A stretch of 64,000 nucleotides of DNA from Lachnospiraceae bacterium (GCA_017470985.1 JAFUXA010000004.1:20577-84576), one strand, 5' to 3'; positions 52,785 through 62,071 are shown, counted from the stretch's first letter. Numbers and translations: made by a program. Notes: generated from the letters alone by a model not told the origin.

Positions 52785-53342
52785 TTAAAAAAGCCCGAAT
52801 AAAGGTTCTTTGGCAAGAGACATGAATACATCCACAAATTCATTTGCCGGAACCTTCATGCCACTCTCAACCCAGCGCATAACAACAACGCACATGGATT
52901 TCGCATAATACTCTGCAATCAAATCCGGTGTAACCCAGTCATACTTCCCCTTAGCCTGAACCTCATCCACATTCATGTGGCTCAAAATCATTTCCTTGGC
53001 ACAGATAAAAATCATTTCTGCAAAAGAATTCTGACCTTCAATCTTGGCAGCTCTGGTATAGAAAGTTTTCTCCTTCTCCATAGCTGTGAAAATAAAAGTC
53101 AGTCCCTCTTTTACCAAACCATTATCTATCAAAGGTAAAGCCGGATTTACCAGCTCTTCCCTTACAATCCACTCCAGGAGTTCATATTTATCCTGAAAAT
53201 GATTATAAAAGGTAGGTCTAATAACTCCAGCTTTATCAGTTATTTCTTTAATTGTAATTTTGTCAATCGGTCTACTTTCGCTGAGTTCCTTGAGGCTCTC
53301 AGCAAGGATAACGTCAATACCGTTCTTTCCTTGAATTGTCAT
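52785..53342 (-). CDS. TetR/AcrR-family regulator
   Basis: The 185-residue protein has the TetR helix-turn-helix I-T-I-K-E-I-T-D-K-A-G-V-I-R-P-T-F-Y-N-H-F (about 31-51) and a helical C-terminal domain like the DhaS/TetR_C_8 group. GGAGTG precedes ATG 53342. It lies 8 nt downstream of the HD-GYP gene, so may be cotranscribed. Ligand unknown. Confidence 0.92.
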   Translation of the reverse strand: MTIQGKNGIDVILAESLKELSESRPIDKITIKEITDKAGVIRPTFYNHFQDKYELLEWIVREELVNPALPLIDNGLVKEGLTFIFTAMEKEKTFYTRAAKIEGQNSFAEMIFICAKEMILSHMNVDEVQAKGKYDWVTPDLIAEYYAKSMCVVVMRWVESGMKVPANEFVDVFMSLAKEPLFGLF

Positions 53343-53350
53343 AATCACTC

Positions 53351-54403
53351 CTACATCATCAACTGTGTAATTGTAATATTATAAGCCATACGATCATCTC
53401 TCAAATTAAGATGTTCTCCTGTTTCAAGCAATTTCACCGTTGGTCTCATCATAAATCCCGGATGATTCTCCACTACTATACCTCTGGCTTTAGTTGAGAG
53501 AACAACCTCGCAACCTACTGGATATATAGCAAATTGAGCAGCCATAACCTCTACAATTTCCGGGTCAAATTCCATTCCATTTCTGCCCATGATATATTCC
53601 AAAACTTCCGATGGAAGATAAGGATCATGATAAGGACGCTTTGTAGTCATTGCATCATACACATCTGCCGCACGCAAAATTCTAGATGTCAACAACAGGT
53701 CCTTGCCCTTCACTTTGTTTGGATAACCATGACCATTGTACCACTCATGGTGCTGTAATACTGTCTGATTCACTCTATCTGAGAAATGAAAATCTTTGGT
53801 AAGATGCATATATCCAATATCAGGATGCTTCATCATCTCTTCCCTCTCTACGGGGGTAAGTCTTCTTGGAGCATTTATAATCACAGGATCGATATACACC
53901 TTACCTATATCATGCAAAAATCCTGCTGTAACCAAATCATTTAACTCATCCTCAGGCAGATTCATCTTCACGCCAATTATGGCAGAAATTATACCCACAT
54001 GCACGGAGTGAGCATATGTATAATCATCATAGGTTCTAATGTCAATCAGGTTATAAACCACCTGTTCATCCGCCATGACATCATTAACCACATTTTCCAC
54101 CATCAACTGAATCAGATTTTCCTCAGGTGACAAATCCACTCCGCCACCCAATCTATCAAAAAAATCATGAACTACTTTTATAGCACCAGCCTTGACTTCA
54201 GGTTTCACAGCCTCCTTGATTTGAATATCACGAGACATCTCATCATCAATATAGACTCCTGCCATACCCTGATATGTTATACGTGTAACATGATCCTGTG
54301 TGAGGACAGTACCGCAATGGATTAACAGTACTCCCATGCTATCATGTATCTCTTGTCCGATCACCATTCCTGGTTCTAATTGTGCCGCCGGAACATATCG
54401 CAT
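53351..54403 (-). CDS. HD-GYP domain cyclic-di-GMP phosphodiesterase
   Basis: The 350-residue protein has an N-terminal DUF3391-like part (P-G-M-V-I-G-Q-E-I, about 11-19), an HD-GYP domain with H-D-I-G-K (about 164-168), H-H-E-W-Y-N-G-H-G-Y-P (about 218-228), and A-D-V-Y-D-A-M-T-T-K-R-P-Y. These metal ligands are intact, so c-di-GMP hydrolysis is expected. No sensor domain is visible. It is 15 nt downstream of the 76-residue ORF. Confidence 0.94.
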   Translation of the reverse strand: MRYVPAAQLEPGMVIGQEIHDSMGVLLIHCGTVLTQDHVTRITYQGMAGVYIDDEMSRDIQIKEAVKPEVKAGAIKVVHDFFDRLGGGVDLSPEENLIQLMVENVVNDVMADEQVVYNLIDIRTYDDYTYAHSVHVGIISAIIGVKMNLPEDELNDLVTAGFLHDIGKVYIDPVIINAPRRLTPVEREEMMKHPDIGYMHLTKDFHFSDRVNQTVLQHHEWYNGHGYPNKVKGKDLLLTSRILRAADVYDAMTTKRPYHDPYLPSEVLEYIMGRNGMEFDPEIVEVMAAQFAIYPVGCEVVLSTKARGIVVENHPGFMMRPTVKLLETGEHLNLRDDRMAYNITITQLMM

Positions 54404-54418
54404 TACCTATACTCCTTT

Positions 54419-54649
54419 TTATTCATCAAATTCCACTGTCACAAAGAAGCCTTTTGGAGTTTCCTTGATATCAATGACTTTGCCCTCTGTGGACTTAAGC
54501 CTCTCTAAGGTAGTATAATTTCCGGACATTGCATAAGCTCTGCCTAAAGTATAATAGTAGGAATTAGGAAGTTTGCTCTCTACAACAGGCAACACCTGGC
54601 CTATTTCAACGAGATTCTGTCTCTCCATTTTAAATTCCATCTGACGCAT
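54419..54649 (-). CDS. Small hypothetical protein cotranscribed with the HD-GYP gene
   Basis: The 76-residue protein has no membrane segment. It contains L-P-N-S-Y-Y-Y-T-L-G-R-A-Y-A-M-S-G-N-Y and ends in strand-like K-G-F-F-V-T-V-E-F. AGGTGG lies 7 nt before ATG 54649. Context links it to c-di-GMP signalling but no family is recognised. Confidence 0.7.
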   Translation of the reverse strand: MRQMEFKMERQNLVEIGQVLPVVESKLPNSYYYTLGRAYAMSGNYTTLERLKSTEGKVIDIKETPKGFFVTVEFDE

Positions 54650-54681
54650 ACTCTAACCACCTCTAATTTGATGAACTAATA

Positions 54682-55275
54682 TTATTTATTAAAATCGTCG
54701 AATTCATCTACATCCTGTTCATATACTATAGAAGAATCCACCGGATTTTTTGCTGATTGATTTGCTTTGTGTACAATAAACATATCTGATATACCATCAT
54801 ATATAAGCATGATACCGATTATCTGTACAGCAATTTTCACAATACCAAAGGCATTGCCAATACAAACTATTCCCAATAAAATATTCAAAATACCAGCCAG
54901 GATTCCCAGCCACCATTTATCACCTTTATTTCCTTTTGTATCAAATGCTAATGAAAAATCTTTGACACCATGAACCACAAGAAGTACACCCATGGCTATA
55001 GGAATAAGACTTGCAATTAACTCTGGATGAACAAACATCCATATACCAATAATTGCCACCAAAATCGACACTGTAATACCCAATGCTGATTTAGAAGAAT
55101 CTGTCAGGGCTGATATCAAAAATACAACTCCTGATATTATAATGATTGCTGCAATAACTTTGGCAATAATCGTAATAATTGCTGCTGGTGAAACCAGCAG
55201 CATTATACCTATTACCAGACTTATTAATGCTTGTATTGTGACATTAAGATTAATCTCTTTTAACTTCTCAAACAT
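54682..55275 (-). CDS. DUF308/HdeD-like membrane protein
   Basis: The 197-residue protein has six hydrophobic segments arranged as three repeated pairs (roughly 13-60, 68-112 and 124-168), and a short polar C-terminus rich in Asp. The repeat pattern matches HdeD/DUF308 membrane proteins, linked to acid or envelope stress in some bacteria. It follows the thioredoxin gene by 19 nt. No specific role is assigned. Confidence 0.85.
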   Translation of the reverse strand: MFEKLKEINLNVTIQALISLVIGIMLLVSPAAIITIIAKVIAAIIIISGVVFLISALTDSSKSALGITVSILVAIIGIWMFVHPELIASLIPIAMGVLLVVHGVKDFSLAFDTKGNKGDKWWLGILAGILNILLGIVCIGNAFGIVKIAVQIIGIMLIYDGISDMFIVHKANQSAKNPVDSSIVYEQDVDEFDDFNK

Positions 55276-55294
55276 AACTCTGTACCAGTCCTAA

Positions 55295-55609
55295 TTAAAT
55301 TTGTGCTGAAATAAACTCCTCAAGCTGATCCTCATCAATAGCTCCAACACTCTGAGCTACCTTCTCACCATTCTTGAAAATCATAAGAGTAGGAATACTC
55401 ATGATTCCATACTTCTGAGCAATCTGTGGATTCTCGTCTGTATCCACCGCAAAGAAATCAACTCCTGCAAATGCCTCATCTTCTGATGCTGCTTCTATAA
55501 TAGGAGCCATTCTCTGACATGGTCCGCACCAAGTTGCATTAAAATCCACCAATGCAATTGCACTGTTCTCCACTACACTAAAGTCACCATTTTTCACTTC
55601 ATTTACCAT
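55295..55609 (-). CDS. trxA: Thioredoxin
   Basis: The 104-residue protein has the redox site W-C-G-P-C-Q near 27-32 and the cis-Pro in S-I-P-T-L near 72-76. It reduces protein disulfides. ATG 55609 is favoured by AGGAG 8 nt upstream; a longer frame to 55663 would add 18 residues with no support. A thioredoxin reductase is not visible nearby. Confidence 0.95.
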   Translation of the reverse strand: MVNEVKNGDFSVVENSAIALVDFNATWCGPCQRMAPIIEAASEDEAFAGVDFFAVDTDENPQIAQKYGIMSIPTLMIFKNGEKVAQSVGAIDEDQLEEFISAQI

Positions 55610-55719
55610 AACAATAGCTCCTTTCAAATTTGAAAATTTTACCGATAATGCATTATAACACATTTACAATCATTATTGTATATTATTCTTTAACGTCTGT
55701 TTATCTTCTACTTTTTATC

Positions 55720-56849
55720 CTATTGAGCTTTTACTTTTTTATCTCTATCACCTATCAATAATGAGAATATTCTCGGCATAAATCTTTCCATAAATATCGC
55801 TAAAACAATACATAGCACAATCATAATTATTGCACTTATAAAGTATTCAGCCACTATACACACAAGATTATTCGGTAACAGCTTAAATAAGAGTTTTTGC
55901 AAAATAGTAATAGAGTTGTAATGGAAAATATAAATAATAAAATTATATTTTTCAAGAGTCTTCAAAACAGCATTCGGCACGCCTTCTAGGCCAGATAAAT
56001 AAATAGCCGTATGAGCCCACCATAAGAGCCCTATAATTATTTGTGCCAAGTCCTTTACTGAGGCAAATCTCTCATCTCCCAAAGTCAGCATATTAAGCAC
56101 TGTGACAGCAATATACAGCGGTGTAATAATTCGATAATCTATATTTTTGACATCTGAAAAATGTATACCATATTTAACCAAATAATATCCCAAACTAAAA
56201 TAGAATAATGACACATTATTCAAAAAGAACATATTAAAATTCACATCAAATACTAATAAACAAATAATTGCAACGCCATATATCACTGGAATTTTATCAA
56301 TAATCATCTTTATAACCGGCGAGATTATATTTAAAACAAAAAGGTGCTCTACAAACCATAATGGTGCATATATAAGATGAACACCACTTCCCACGCCAGT
56401 TCCCAAGTAAGCATCTAAATACTCAACCCAAGACCAGTTAGCAACTATTTTATCAGGATTAGAAAAAAATATACTAACTGAAGGCACCATCTGTGCACAT
56501 GCATAAAAAAGAATCCAAAATGTGTTTATAATAAAATAAGGTATCATCAAAGTTCGTGCCTTCTTTAAAACATTTTTTTCCAATCAAATTCTCTCTTGAA
56601 CAAGAGGACTGATGCCATAATAAAGAATCCAGGCACTGCACATTTAGGAATTGCATCCGAAAGAATAGTTTTTGCCATTGTAAACCATTTAGGGAAATCA
56701 AACGTCACACTACCTGTAGCCATATTTATACTACTAAAATTAGCATGAATAAAGACTACCATCACAGCAAACACCGCCTTTAACGTCCCTATTATCCTCT
56801 TATCATCATCATTAACTAAATAGACCTTATTCTTTTTATTCTTTCCCAT
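55720..56849 (-). pseudogene. Acyltransferase-3 family membrane protein, frameshifted
   Basis: Two minus-strand reading frames form one acyltransferase-3 protein. The first part (ATG 56849, ribosome site GGAGAA) reads to D-W-K-K-M-F-stop at 56565. The second (from the same A run) continues as K-K-N-V-L-K-K-A-R-T-L-M-I-P-Y-F-I with eight or more membrane helices to the stop at 55720. Adding one A to the A7 tract at 56573-56579 would join them in frame. The N-terminal V-F-I-H-A-N-F carries the family's typical His. It would acetylate surface glycans. Start and mutation make it a broken gene or a slippage switch. Confidence 0.85.
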
Positions 56850-57867
56850 TTGATTCTCCAATCATTTTTTTTACTGCTTTGTCAAAATCCGATTCAATAG
56901 GCTGAATCTTATTAAACGTATCATATTCTTTATAGGCCTTATCTATCGCCTGCTTGTGTGTTATCCTTCCGTTGTCCTTCAAGATTTTGTACTGTCTAAA
57001 TTCAAGAAAGGCATTAACGCTTTTTTCAAATTCCTCCATCGTAAAAACATTTTCTCTCTCAATGAGATCCTCGATATAATCAAAATACCCTGTAACCGCA
57101 CGTTCTAGTTGACGAATCTGTTTCTCATCCAGATAATTTTTTGCGACAGCTACATCAGATTTCAGTATTCGTCCATCCGGCGCATTTTTCCATGTTGTAA
57201 GTCCCATATGCTCTTTCTTATGGTCAGCGGATTTGTAAACAATTTCAGCTGCGGTGTTATTTGTTATAGCATAATGAAACTTATTCTGTATTGTGGCGTA
57301 AAAATGATATGCAACCTCAGAATCTCTCGTGTAGTCTATGCTACACTCTGCAAAGATATCCGTAATCTGTTGCCATATACGTCTTTCGCTGGCTCTGATA
57401 GAACGAACTCTTTCCAGCAATTCGCGAAAATAATCTTTTCCAAATGCCATCTTCCCTTGCTTTAACCTATCATCATCAAGAACAAAGCCCTTTGTCATGT
57501 ATTCTTTTAGGACTTTAGTTGCCCATATACGGAATTGCGTAGCCTTAATCGAATTCACTCTATAGCCAACTGAAATGATAGCATCCAAATTATAATACAT
57601 ACTTTCATTTTCCTGTGTTTTTCCCTCTATCGCTCCATGCGGATTGGTTGTTGCAAAATTTGCAACAACCACTTTCTTATCTAACTCTCCGCTTTTAAAT
57701 ATCTTGTTCAAATGCCTACTTATACCTGATTTATCTATTCCAAAAAGCTTTGCCATGGATTTTTGAGTTATCCAAAGGCTCTCATCAACAATATACGCAT
57801 CAACAGAGACATCCCCATCCTCAGAATGATAAAGAATCATCTCCATCTGTTTATCAAAATTTTCCAT
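56836..57867 (-). CDS. RhuM-family protein
   Basis: The 343-residue protein has an N-terminal DNA-binding-like part (L-W-I-T-Q-K-S-M-A-K-L-F-G-I-D-K-S-G-I-S-R-H, about 29-50) and Y-Y-N-L-D-A-I-I-S-V-G-Y-R-V-N-S, both typical of RhuM/virulence-associated proteins, followed by a helical C-terminal domain. GGAGG lies 9 nt before ATG 57867. Its 3' end overlaps the acyltransferase start by 14 nt. RhuM genes are often found on mobile elements; the function is unknown. Confidence 0.88.
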   Translation of the reverse strand: MENFDKQMEMILYHSEDGDVSVDAYIVDESLWITQKSMAKLFGIDKSGISRHLNKIFKSGELDKKVVVANFATTNPHGAIEGKTQENESMYYNLDAIISVGYRVNSIKATQFRIWATKVLKEYMTKGFVLDDDRLKQGKMAFGKDYFRELLERVRSIRASERRIWQQITDIFAECSIDYTRDSEVAYHFYATIQNKFHYAITNNTAAEIVYKSADHKKEHMGLTTWKNAPDGRILKSDVAVAKNYLDEKQIRQLERAVTGYFDYIEDLIERENVFTMEEFEKSVNAFLEFRQYKILKDNGRITHKQAIDKAYKEYDTFNKIQPIESDFDKAVKKMIGESNGKE

Positions 57868-58021
57868 AGAACCTAACCTCCAACCATAACTTGGTAGTGT
57901 CAAAATTTATATTATAAACAAAGTGCCGTTTAAAATCACATATCTTCAAGACTTTCTATTTTTTAGTGCATCCTTGATTATATAGTAATCTTCCATCTTC
58001 AGATTCAGGTGTACATATGAG
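57868..58021. other. Gap between RhuM gene and serine recombinase, expected left end of the element
   Basis: The 154-bp gap is AT-rich like the host side, and separates AT-rich genes from the GC-richer element. I see no direct repeat or terminator. The recombinase attachment core is expected here. Confidence 0.35.
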
Positions 58022-59716
58022 TCAGTTTTTTCGGTTATCCAAGAGGCACACAGTCTCGACTGTGTTTTGTTTGAGCAACCGAATTGTATCGCCCTCAGAA
58101 CCTTCATAAAACACCGGAAATCCTAAATGCAGCTGCTTTAAGATGCGTCCGTCTTCCTGTCTTTCAGGGTACAATTCAATCTCGTCGATGAAATCTCTCA
58201 TGAACCTCTTCTTTTCGAGATTGGTCATCTTAAAGTACATTCTATCAAAACTCAGGAGAACTTTATAGAGTTCATCTGCAGTAATTTTCTCTCCATAGGC
58301 TCCGCTGATCTTCTCTTCGATTTCAGCTATCGTGTCCTCCAGCTCTGATATCCGGTCGTACAGGATATCCAGTCTGTCGTGCATATCCTGATACTTCCTG
58401 TCATAGTGCTTGTCGTTTACATCCAGCCTGTCCAGCATCTCCGCCAGCTTCTTCTTCGCTCCCACGACCTGACGAAGCTGCTCCCTGACCTGATCCCTCT
58501 CAGCTTCCAGTGATGAAACATCTACCTTTTCGTCCATCTTCATCACCATGTAATCCTTGAACTGCGGATCCGCCACCATGTCCAGGATGATCTGCTCTAC
58601 CTGGCTGTTAAGCTCCACCTGACTCAGCACCAGTCGGAAATCACAGAAATGCGTTTCGTCTATCTTTGTACGGTGCAGGCACTTATAATACCAGTCATCT
58701 TTGTATTCGCCGGACTTCTTGTTCTTACGCCGTCTGACAGTTCCCACAAGACTCCGGCCGCAGATCGGACATTTGATGATACCCGTCAGAATGTGCTCAT
58801 GATCCATGCTGTGCGTCTTATTCCATTTGACGCCGGTATCTTTTCGCCTCAGCCTTGTCGCCTCCCAGAGATCCCGGTCTATGATTGCCTCGTGCATCCC
58901 ATCAACAACCATATAATCATCAGCCATGACTCGCTTATATTCATCCCTGCTGCCTTTGACCTTTTCGGTCTTGTGCCTTCCGTAAACGATCTTTCCGGTA
59001 TAAACGGGATTATCAAGGATCTTCATTATAAAACTTCTGGCGAAATAATTCAGTTCCTTCTTCTTTACCTTCTTTTTCGTATATCCGTGCTGATTCAGAT
59101 AATCACAGATTCGGTCTGCTCCAAGCCCCTCATGAGCAAACTTTGTGAAGATGATCTTTACGATCTCCGCCTCTTCCGGATTGACGATCAGCGTGCTGTT
59201 CTTGGAATCCAGCGTGTACCCGAATGGAGCCTGCCCGCCGTTCCACTTGCCCTCTCTGGCTTTCTGGCGGCGTCCTTCCATCGTCTGTACCAGAATGTTT
59301 TCTCTTTCTATTTCGGCAACAGCAGACAGAACCGTAATAGTCAACTTACCGGAATCCTTGGAAGAATCAATCCCGTCTTCCACGCAGATCAGGTTTACAC
59401 CGAAATCTTGTATATACTGAAGGGAATTAAGAACATCCGCCGCATTTCGTCCGAATCTCGAAAGCTTGAATACAAGGATGAAATCCACTCCGTCACGATC
59501 CTCAGCCACATCATTCAGCATCTGGGAAAACTCTGGTCTTCCAGTGATATTCTTACCGGACTTTCCTGCGTCGCAGTATTCCCTGACTATCTCTATATCC
59601 TGAAAATCCGCGAACTTCGTCAGCCTCTCCCTCTGAGCTTCAAGGCTGTAGCCCTCCACCTGCATTGAGGTGGATACCCTTATGTAGATATAACACTTCA
59701 GCTTTTTCTTCTTCAT
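58022..59716 (-). CDS. Large serine recombinase 2 (recombinase family)
   Basis: The 564-residue enzyme has a serine resolvase catalytic domain (Y-I-Y-I-R-V-S-T with Ser15, V-F-K-L-S-R-F-G-R-N-A near 82), a recombinase domain, a zinc ribbon (C-P-I-C-G-R-S with a later C-L-H and C-D-F) and a C-terminal coiled coil (about 400-470). It overlaps the upstream recombinase by 4 nt (ATGA). Such proteins integrate and excise phages or transposons of the TnpX/phiC31 type. It lies at the end of the element. Confidence 0.94.
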   Translation of the reverse strand: MKKKKLKCYIYIRVSTSMQVEGYSLEAQRERLTKFADFQDIEIVREYCDAGKSGKNITGRPEFSQMLNDVAEDRDGVDFILVFKLSRFGRNAADVLNSLQYIQDFGVNLICVEDGIDSSKDSGKLTITVLSAVAEIERENILVQTMEGRRQKAREGKWNGGQAPFGYTLDSKNSTLIVNPEEAEIVKIIFTKFAHEGLGADRICDYLNQHGYTKKKVKKKELNYFARSFIMKILDNPVYTGKIVYGRHKTEKVKGSRDEYKRVMADDYMVVDGMHEAIIDRDLWEATRLRRKDTGVKWNKTHSMDHEHILTGIIKCPICGRSLVGTVRRRKNKKSGEYKDDWYYKCLHRTKIDETHFCDFRLVLSQVELNSQVEQIILDMVADPQFKDYMVMKMDEKVDVSSLEAERDQVREQLRQVVGAKKKLAEMLDRLDVNDKHYDRKYQDMHDRLDILYDRISELEDTIAEIEEKISGAYGEKITADELYKVLLSFDRMYFKMTNLEKKRFMRDFIDEIELYPERQEDGRILKQLHLGFPVFYEGSEGDTIRLLKQNTVETVCLLDNRKN

Positions 59717-61638
59717 ACTGCCGCCTCCATATACTCTGTGTCCTCTGTCAGCATCCTGAATGCCTTCAGTGCATCCATGATAGCCAGTTCCTTTTCAACC
59801 GGGCATACCGGCACGTGATTCTTGTTCTGTTCCGGTTTGTTGTAAGCAATCCCGACATCAATGCCATATTTCCGTTTTATCTGAGCGATATATAATGATG
59901 AAACCTTCATTCCCGTATGCTCCAGTACATATGCCCTTATTTCGGCATAGGTCGCTTTCGCTTCCGCTACCGTCACCTGTACCTCGCTGCAATCCAGCAC
60001 AAAGGCGATTTCATCATCAGGCTCATCCTCGGCTCCTATCCAAGTCTCGATTGTATCCGTCTCACCGTACCGAACAGGGAATCGGAAATAAATGCTTTTC
60101 AGTACCCTCCCGTCTTCCTGCTCTTCCGGATAAACCTCTATCCGTTCGATAAACTGACGGTACAGTTCCCTTTGTTCCTCGGAAGTCAGTTTTTCGTAGA
60201 ATTTTCCGAAATTCTTCAGGATCTTCTTTATCCCTTCAATAGAGCTGACACCCTGCCTGGCTTCACTGCACTTTTTCTTTATCTTCTTAAGCGATAACTC
60301 TAGGGATTCTATCCTGTCATAGATATCATCCATCTCAGCCTGGATCCGCTCATATTCCGTATCGTAGTCGTCAGATAATACATCCAGATTATCAAGCTCC
60401 GCTCCGACGCGGTTCTTCTCATGTTCCTGATGATACAGATCCTTGCGGATTTCCTTCATCCGCTTCTCATAAGCCTCTACAGATTCATCACCGCCGGCAG
60501 CCATCGCCATTGCCTTTTCAAATGCCGGATGAGCCGCCAGATTACTGACAATCTCAAATACCGCAGAATCGATCTTCGCCTGGTTATAAGTATGCTTGAA
60601 CTCGCAAGTCCTTCCGGCTGATTTCCTGTAGTAACGACAGGAATAATAATGAATGGTCTTGTAATGACCGCCGCGGTTCTTATTGACATGCTTGTTCTTC
60701 GTTGCAATAAGACCGTTCCCGCAGGCGGGGCATTTGATCAGACCGGATAGCAGGCTCACGCGATCAGGTTCATCCACCTTTTCCTGTCTTCCGGAAGAAG
60801 CCTCCCGCTTTTCCCGTGCCTGCTGCCACAGATCTTCATCTATGATTGCCTCATGGATCCCGTCAACCTCAACCGCATCTTTCGGATTCTTCCTTATGCC
60901 CTTGATATTTGTCCTGCGGAAATAATTGATCTTTCCGTGATAAGTTGGATTATCAAGGACAGTCACGATGAAGTCATATGTGAACGGCTTTACTTCGCCC
61001 TTGCTGATTCGGCTGTATCCGTTGTTGTTCAGCCAGATCGCAACTCCATTCAGTGTTCCGTCATCCTGTATATACCGGTCAAAGATCAGCTTCACAATTT
61101 CTGCCTCTTCCGGCTCTACTACCAGTTCCTTATTAACACTGCGGTATCCATAAGGAGCAGGTCCTCCAGGCCATCCGCCGTTAAGAATCTTCTGCATCTT
61201 ACCAGCCATGAACTGAACATTGATGTTCTCACGCTCGATCTCTGCCACGGCAGACAGAATTGTCAGCGTCAGCTTTCCGCCCGGCGTAGAACTGTCAATG
61301 GCGTCTTCCACACAGATCAGATCAACCTCATAATCTTCCAGAAGCTGAAGGGACTTCAGTATGTCCGCCGCATTCCGTCCGAACCTGGACAACTTGAACA
61401 CCAGAACAAAAGAGATATTGTCCTTCTCGCTGGATATATCATCCAGCATCTGCAGGAATGCCGGTCTTCCGACTATGCTCTTTCCGGATTTTCCCGCATC
61501 GCAGTATTCACCGGCTATTTCAAGGTTCTTATAGTCCGCATACTCGCGGAGGCGTTCCTGTTGTGCCTCCAGGCTGTACCCTTCCGTCTGAGCTGCCGTA
61601 GAGACTCGCGTGTAGATATAGCATTTCTTCTTTCTCAC
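59713..61638 (-). CDS. Large serine recombinase 1 with extra C-terminal domain
   Basis: The 641-residue enzyme has the catalytic Ser13 in Y-I-Y-T-R-V-S-T, K-L-S-R-F-G-R-N, a recombinase domain, zinc ribbon (C-P-A-C-G) and coiled coil. After the usual end (about residue 545) it carries about 95 more residues with Y-A-E-I-R-A-Y-V-L-E-H-T-G-M-K-V-S-S-L-Y, then a winged-helix-like stretch and N-K-P-E. The extension is similar, as I recall, to the C-terminal tail of some clostridial RlmD/RumA methyltransferases. The start is GTG 61638 with GGGAGGG 5 nt upstream. Confidence 0.92.
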   Translation of the reverse strand: MRKKKCYIYTRVSTAAQTEGYSLEAQQERLREYADYKNLEIAGEYCDAGKSGKSIVGRPAFLQMLDDISSEKDNISFVLVFKLSRFGRNAADILKSLQLLEDYEVDLICVEDAIDSSTPGGKLTLTILSAVAEIERENINVQFMAGKMQKILNGGWPGGPAPYGYRSVNKELVVEPEEAEIVKLIFDRYIQDDGTLNGVAIWLNNNGYSRISKGEVKPFTYDFIVTVLDNPTYHGKINYFRRTNIKGIRKNPKDAVEVDGIHEAIIDEDLWQQAREKREASSGRQEKVDEPDRVSLLSGLIKCPACGNGLIATKNKHVNKNRGGHYKTIHYYSCRYYRKSAGRTCEFKHTYNQAKIDSAVFEIVSNLAAHPAFEKAMAMAAGGDESVEAYEKRMKEIRKDLYHQEHEKNRVGAELDNLDVLSDDYDTEYERIQAEMDDIYDRIESLELSLKKIKKKCSEARQGVSSIEGIKKILKNFGKFYEKLTSEEQRELYRQFIERIEVYPEEQEDGRVLKSIYFRFPVRYGETDTIETWIGAEDEPDDEIAFVLDCSEVQVTVAEAKATYAEIRAYVLEHTGMKVSSLYIAQIKRKYGIDVGIAYNKPEQNKNHVPVCPVEKELAIMDALKAFRMLTEDTEYMEAAV

Positions 61639-61687
61639 CGTATCCCTCCCTTCGGTTGCTCATCGTCACACAGTACCTCGGAACTTC

Positions 61688-61716
61688 ATTATGTCGGGCT
61701 TTGATAGGTTTGTCAG
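61688..61716 (-). promoter_or_regulatory. Probable promoter of the serine recombinase pair
   Basis: CTGACA, a 17-nt spacer and CATAAT lie on the minus strand about 50 nt before GTG 61638. Confidence 0.55.
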
Positions 61717-61740
61717 CGCCCCTTTTGAAGTTTTTTCACC

Positions 61741-61780
61741 ACCCAAAAATCGCCGGATCACAGATCTGTGTCCGACGATT
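61741..61780 (-). terminator. Terminator overlapping the end of the 61758-61955 ORF
   Basis: A 10-bp stem with one G-U pair (AATCGTCGGA and its complement), plus the palindrome CACAGATCTGTG as loop, is followed by TTTTT on the minus strand. It covers the last codons of the ORF. Confidence 0.75.
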
Positions 61781-61955
61781 CCTGTTCCTGCTTCTCTGCT
61801 GCCGCATGTTCCTCAGCCCCTATCTCTTCCAGAACCTCTTTCCCGTACTTTTCTATCATTTCCACCAGAAAATTCGCACAGCGTTCCATATTAGCCTTTG
61901 CCTTCGGACTAAGCTCTGCAGGCTTAACTCCGTCCTTATATTCCAGGATAAACAT
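61758..61955 (-). CDS. Small acidic prophage protein
   Basis: The 65-residue protein is mostly one charged helix (M-E-R-C-A-N-F-L-V-E-M-I-E-K-Y-G-K-E-V, about 23-41), with an acidic tail. AGGAGGT lies 7 nt before ATG 61955 but is inside a perfect hairpin. It sits between the recombinases and lysis genes. Function unknown; similar small ORFs occur near phage lysis modules. Confidence 0.75.
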   Translation of the reverse strand: MFILEYKDGVKPAELSPKAKANMERCANFLVEMIEKYGKEVLEEIGAEEHAAAEKQEQESSDTDL

Positions 61956-61995
61956 ACCTTAGACCTCCTTTGGCTTTTCTGGAGGTCTAGGTATG
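61953..61995 (-). promoter_or_regulatory. Hairpin sequestering the ribosome site and start codon of the 61758-61955 ORF
   Basis: Arms 61953-61968 and 61981-61995 are complementary over 15 bp with one bulged base, loop 12 nt. On the minus strand the 3' arm is GGAGGTCTAAGGTATG, which holds the Shine-Dalgarno and the ATG. Translation should be off unless the hairpin is opened. Confidence 0.75.
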
Positions 61996-62023
61996 AGTTT
62001 GGGCTGTTTTCCGATTTTTGAGC

Positions 62024-62066
62024 AAAAAAATAACGGCCGGCAGAGAAATCAATCCCCACCGACCGT
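62024..62066 (-). terminator. Terminator after the endolysin gene
   Basis: A GC-rich stem (ACGGTCGGT with GCCGGCCGT, two G-U pairs) is followed by TTATTTTTTT on the minus strand. Confidence 0.85.
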
Positions 62067-62071
62067 CATTC

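Noticed and set aside
58649-59668. 339-codon plus-strand reading opposite a serine recombinase
   Set aside because: It is antisense to a clear recombinase with intact catalytic motifs; its length comes from codon bias of the GC-richer element.
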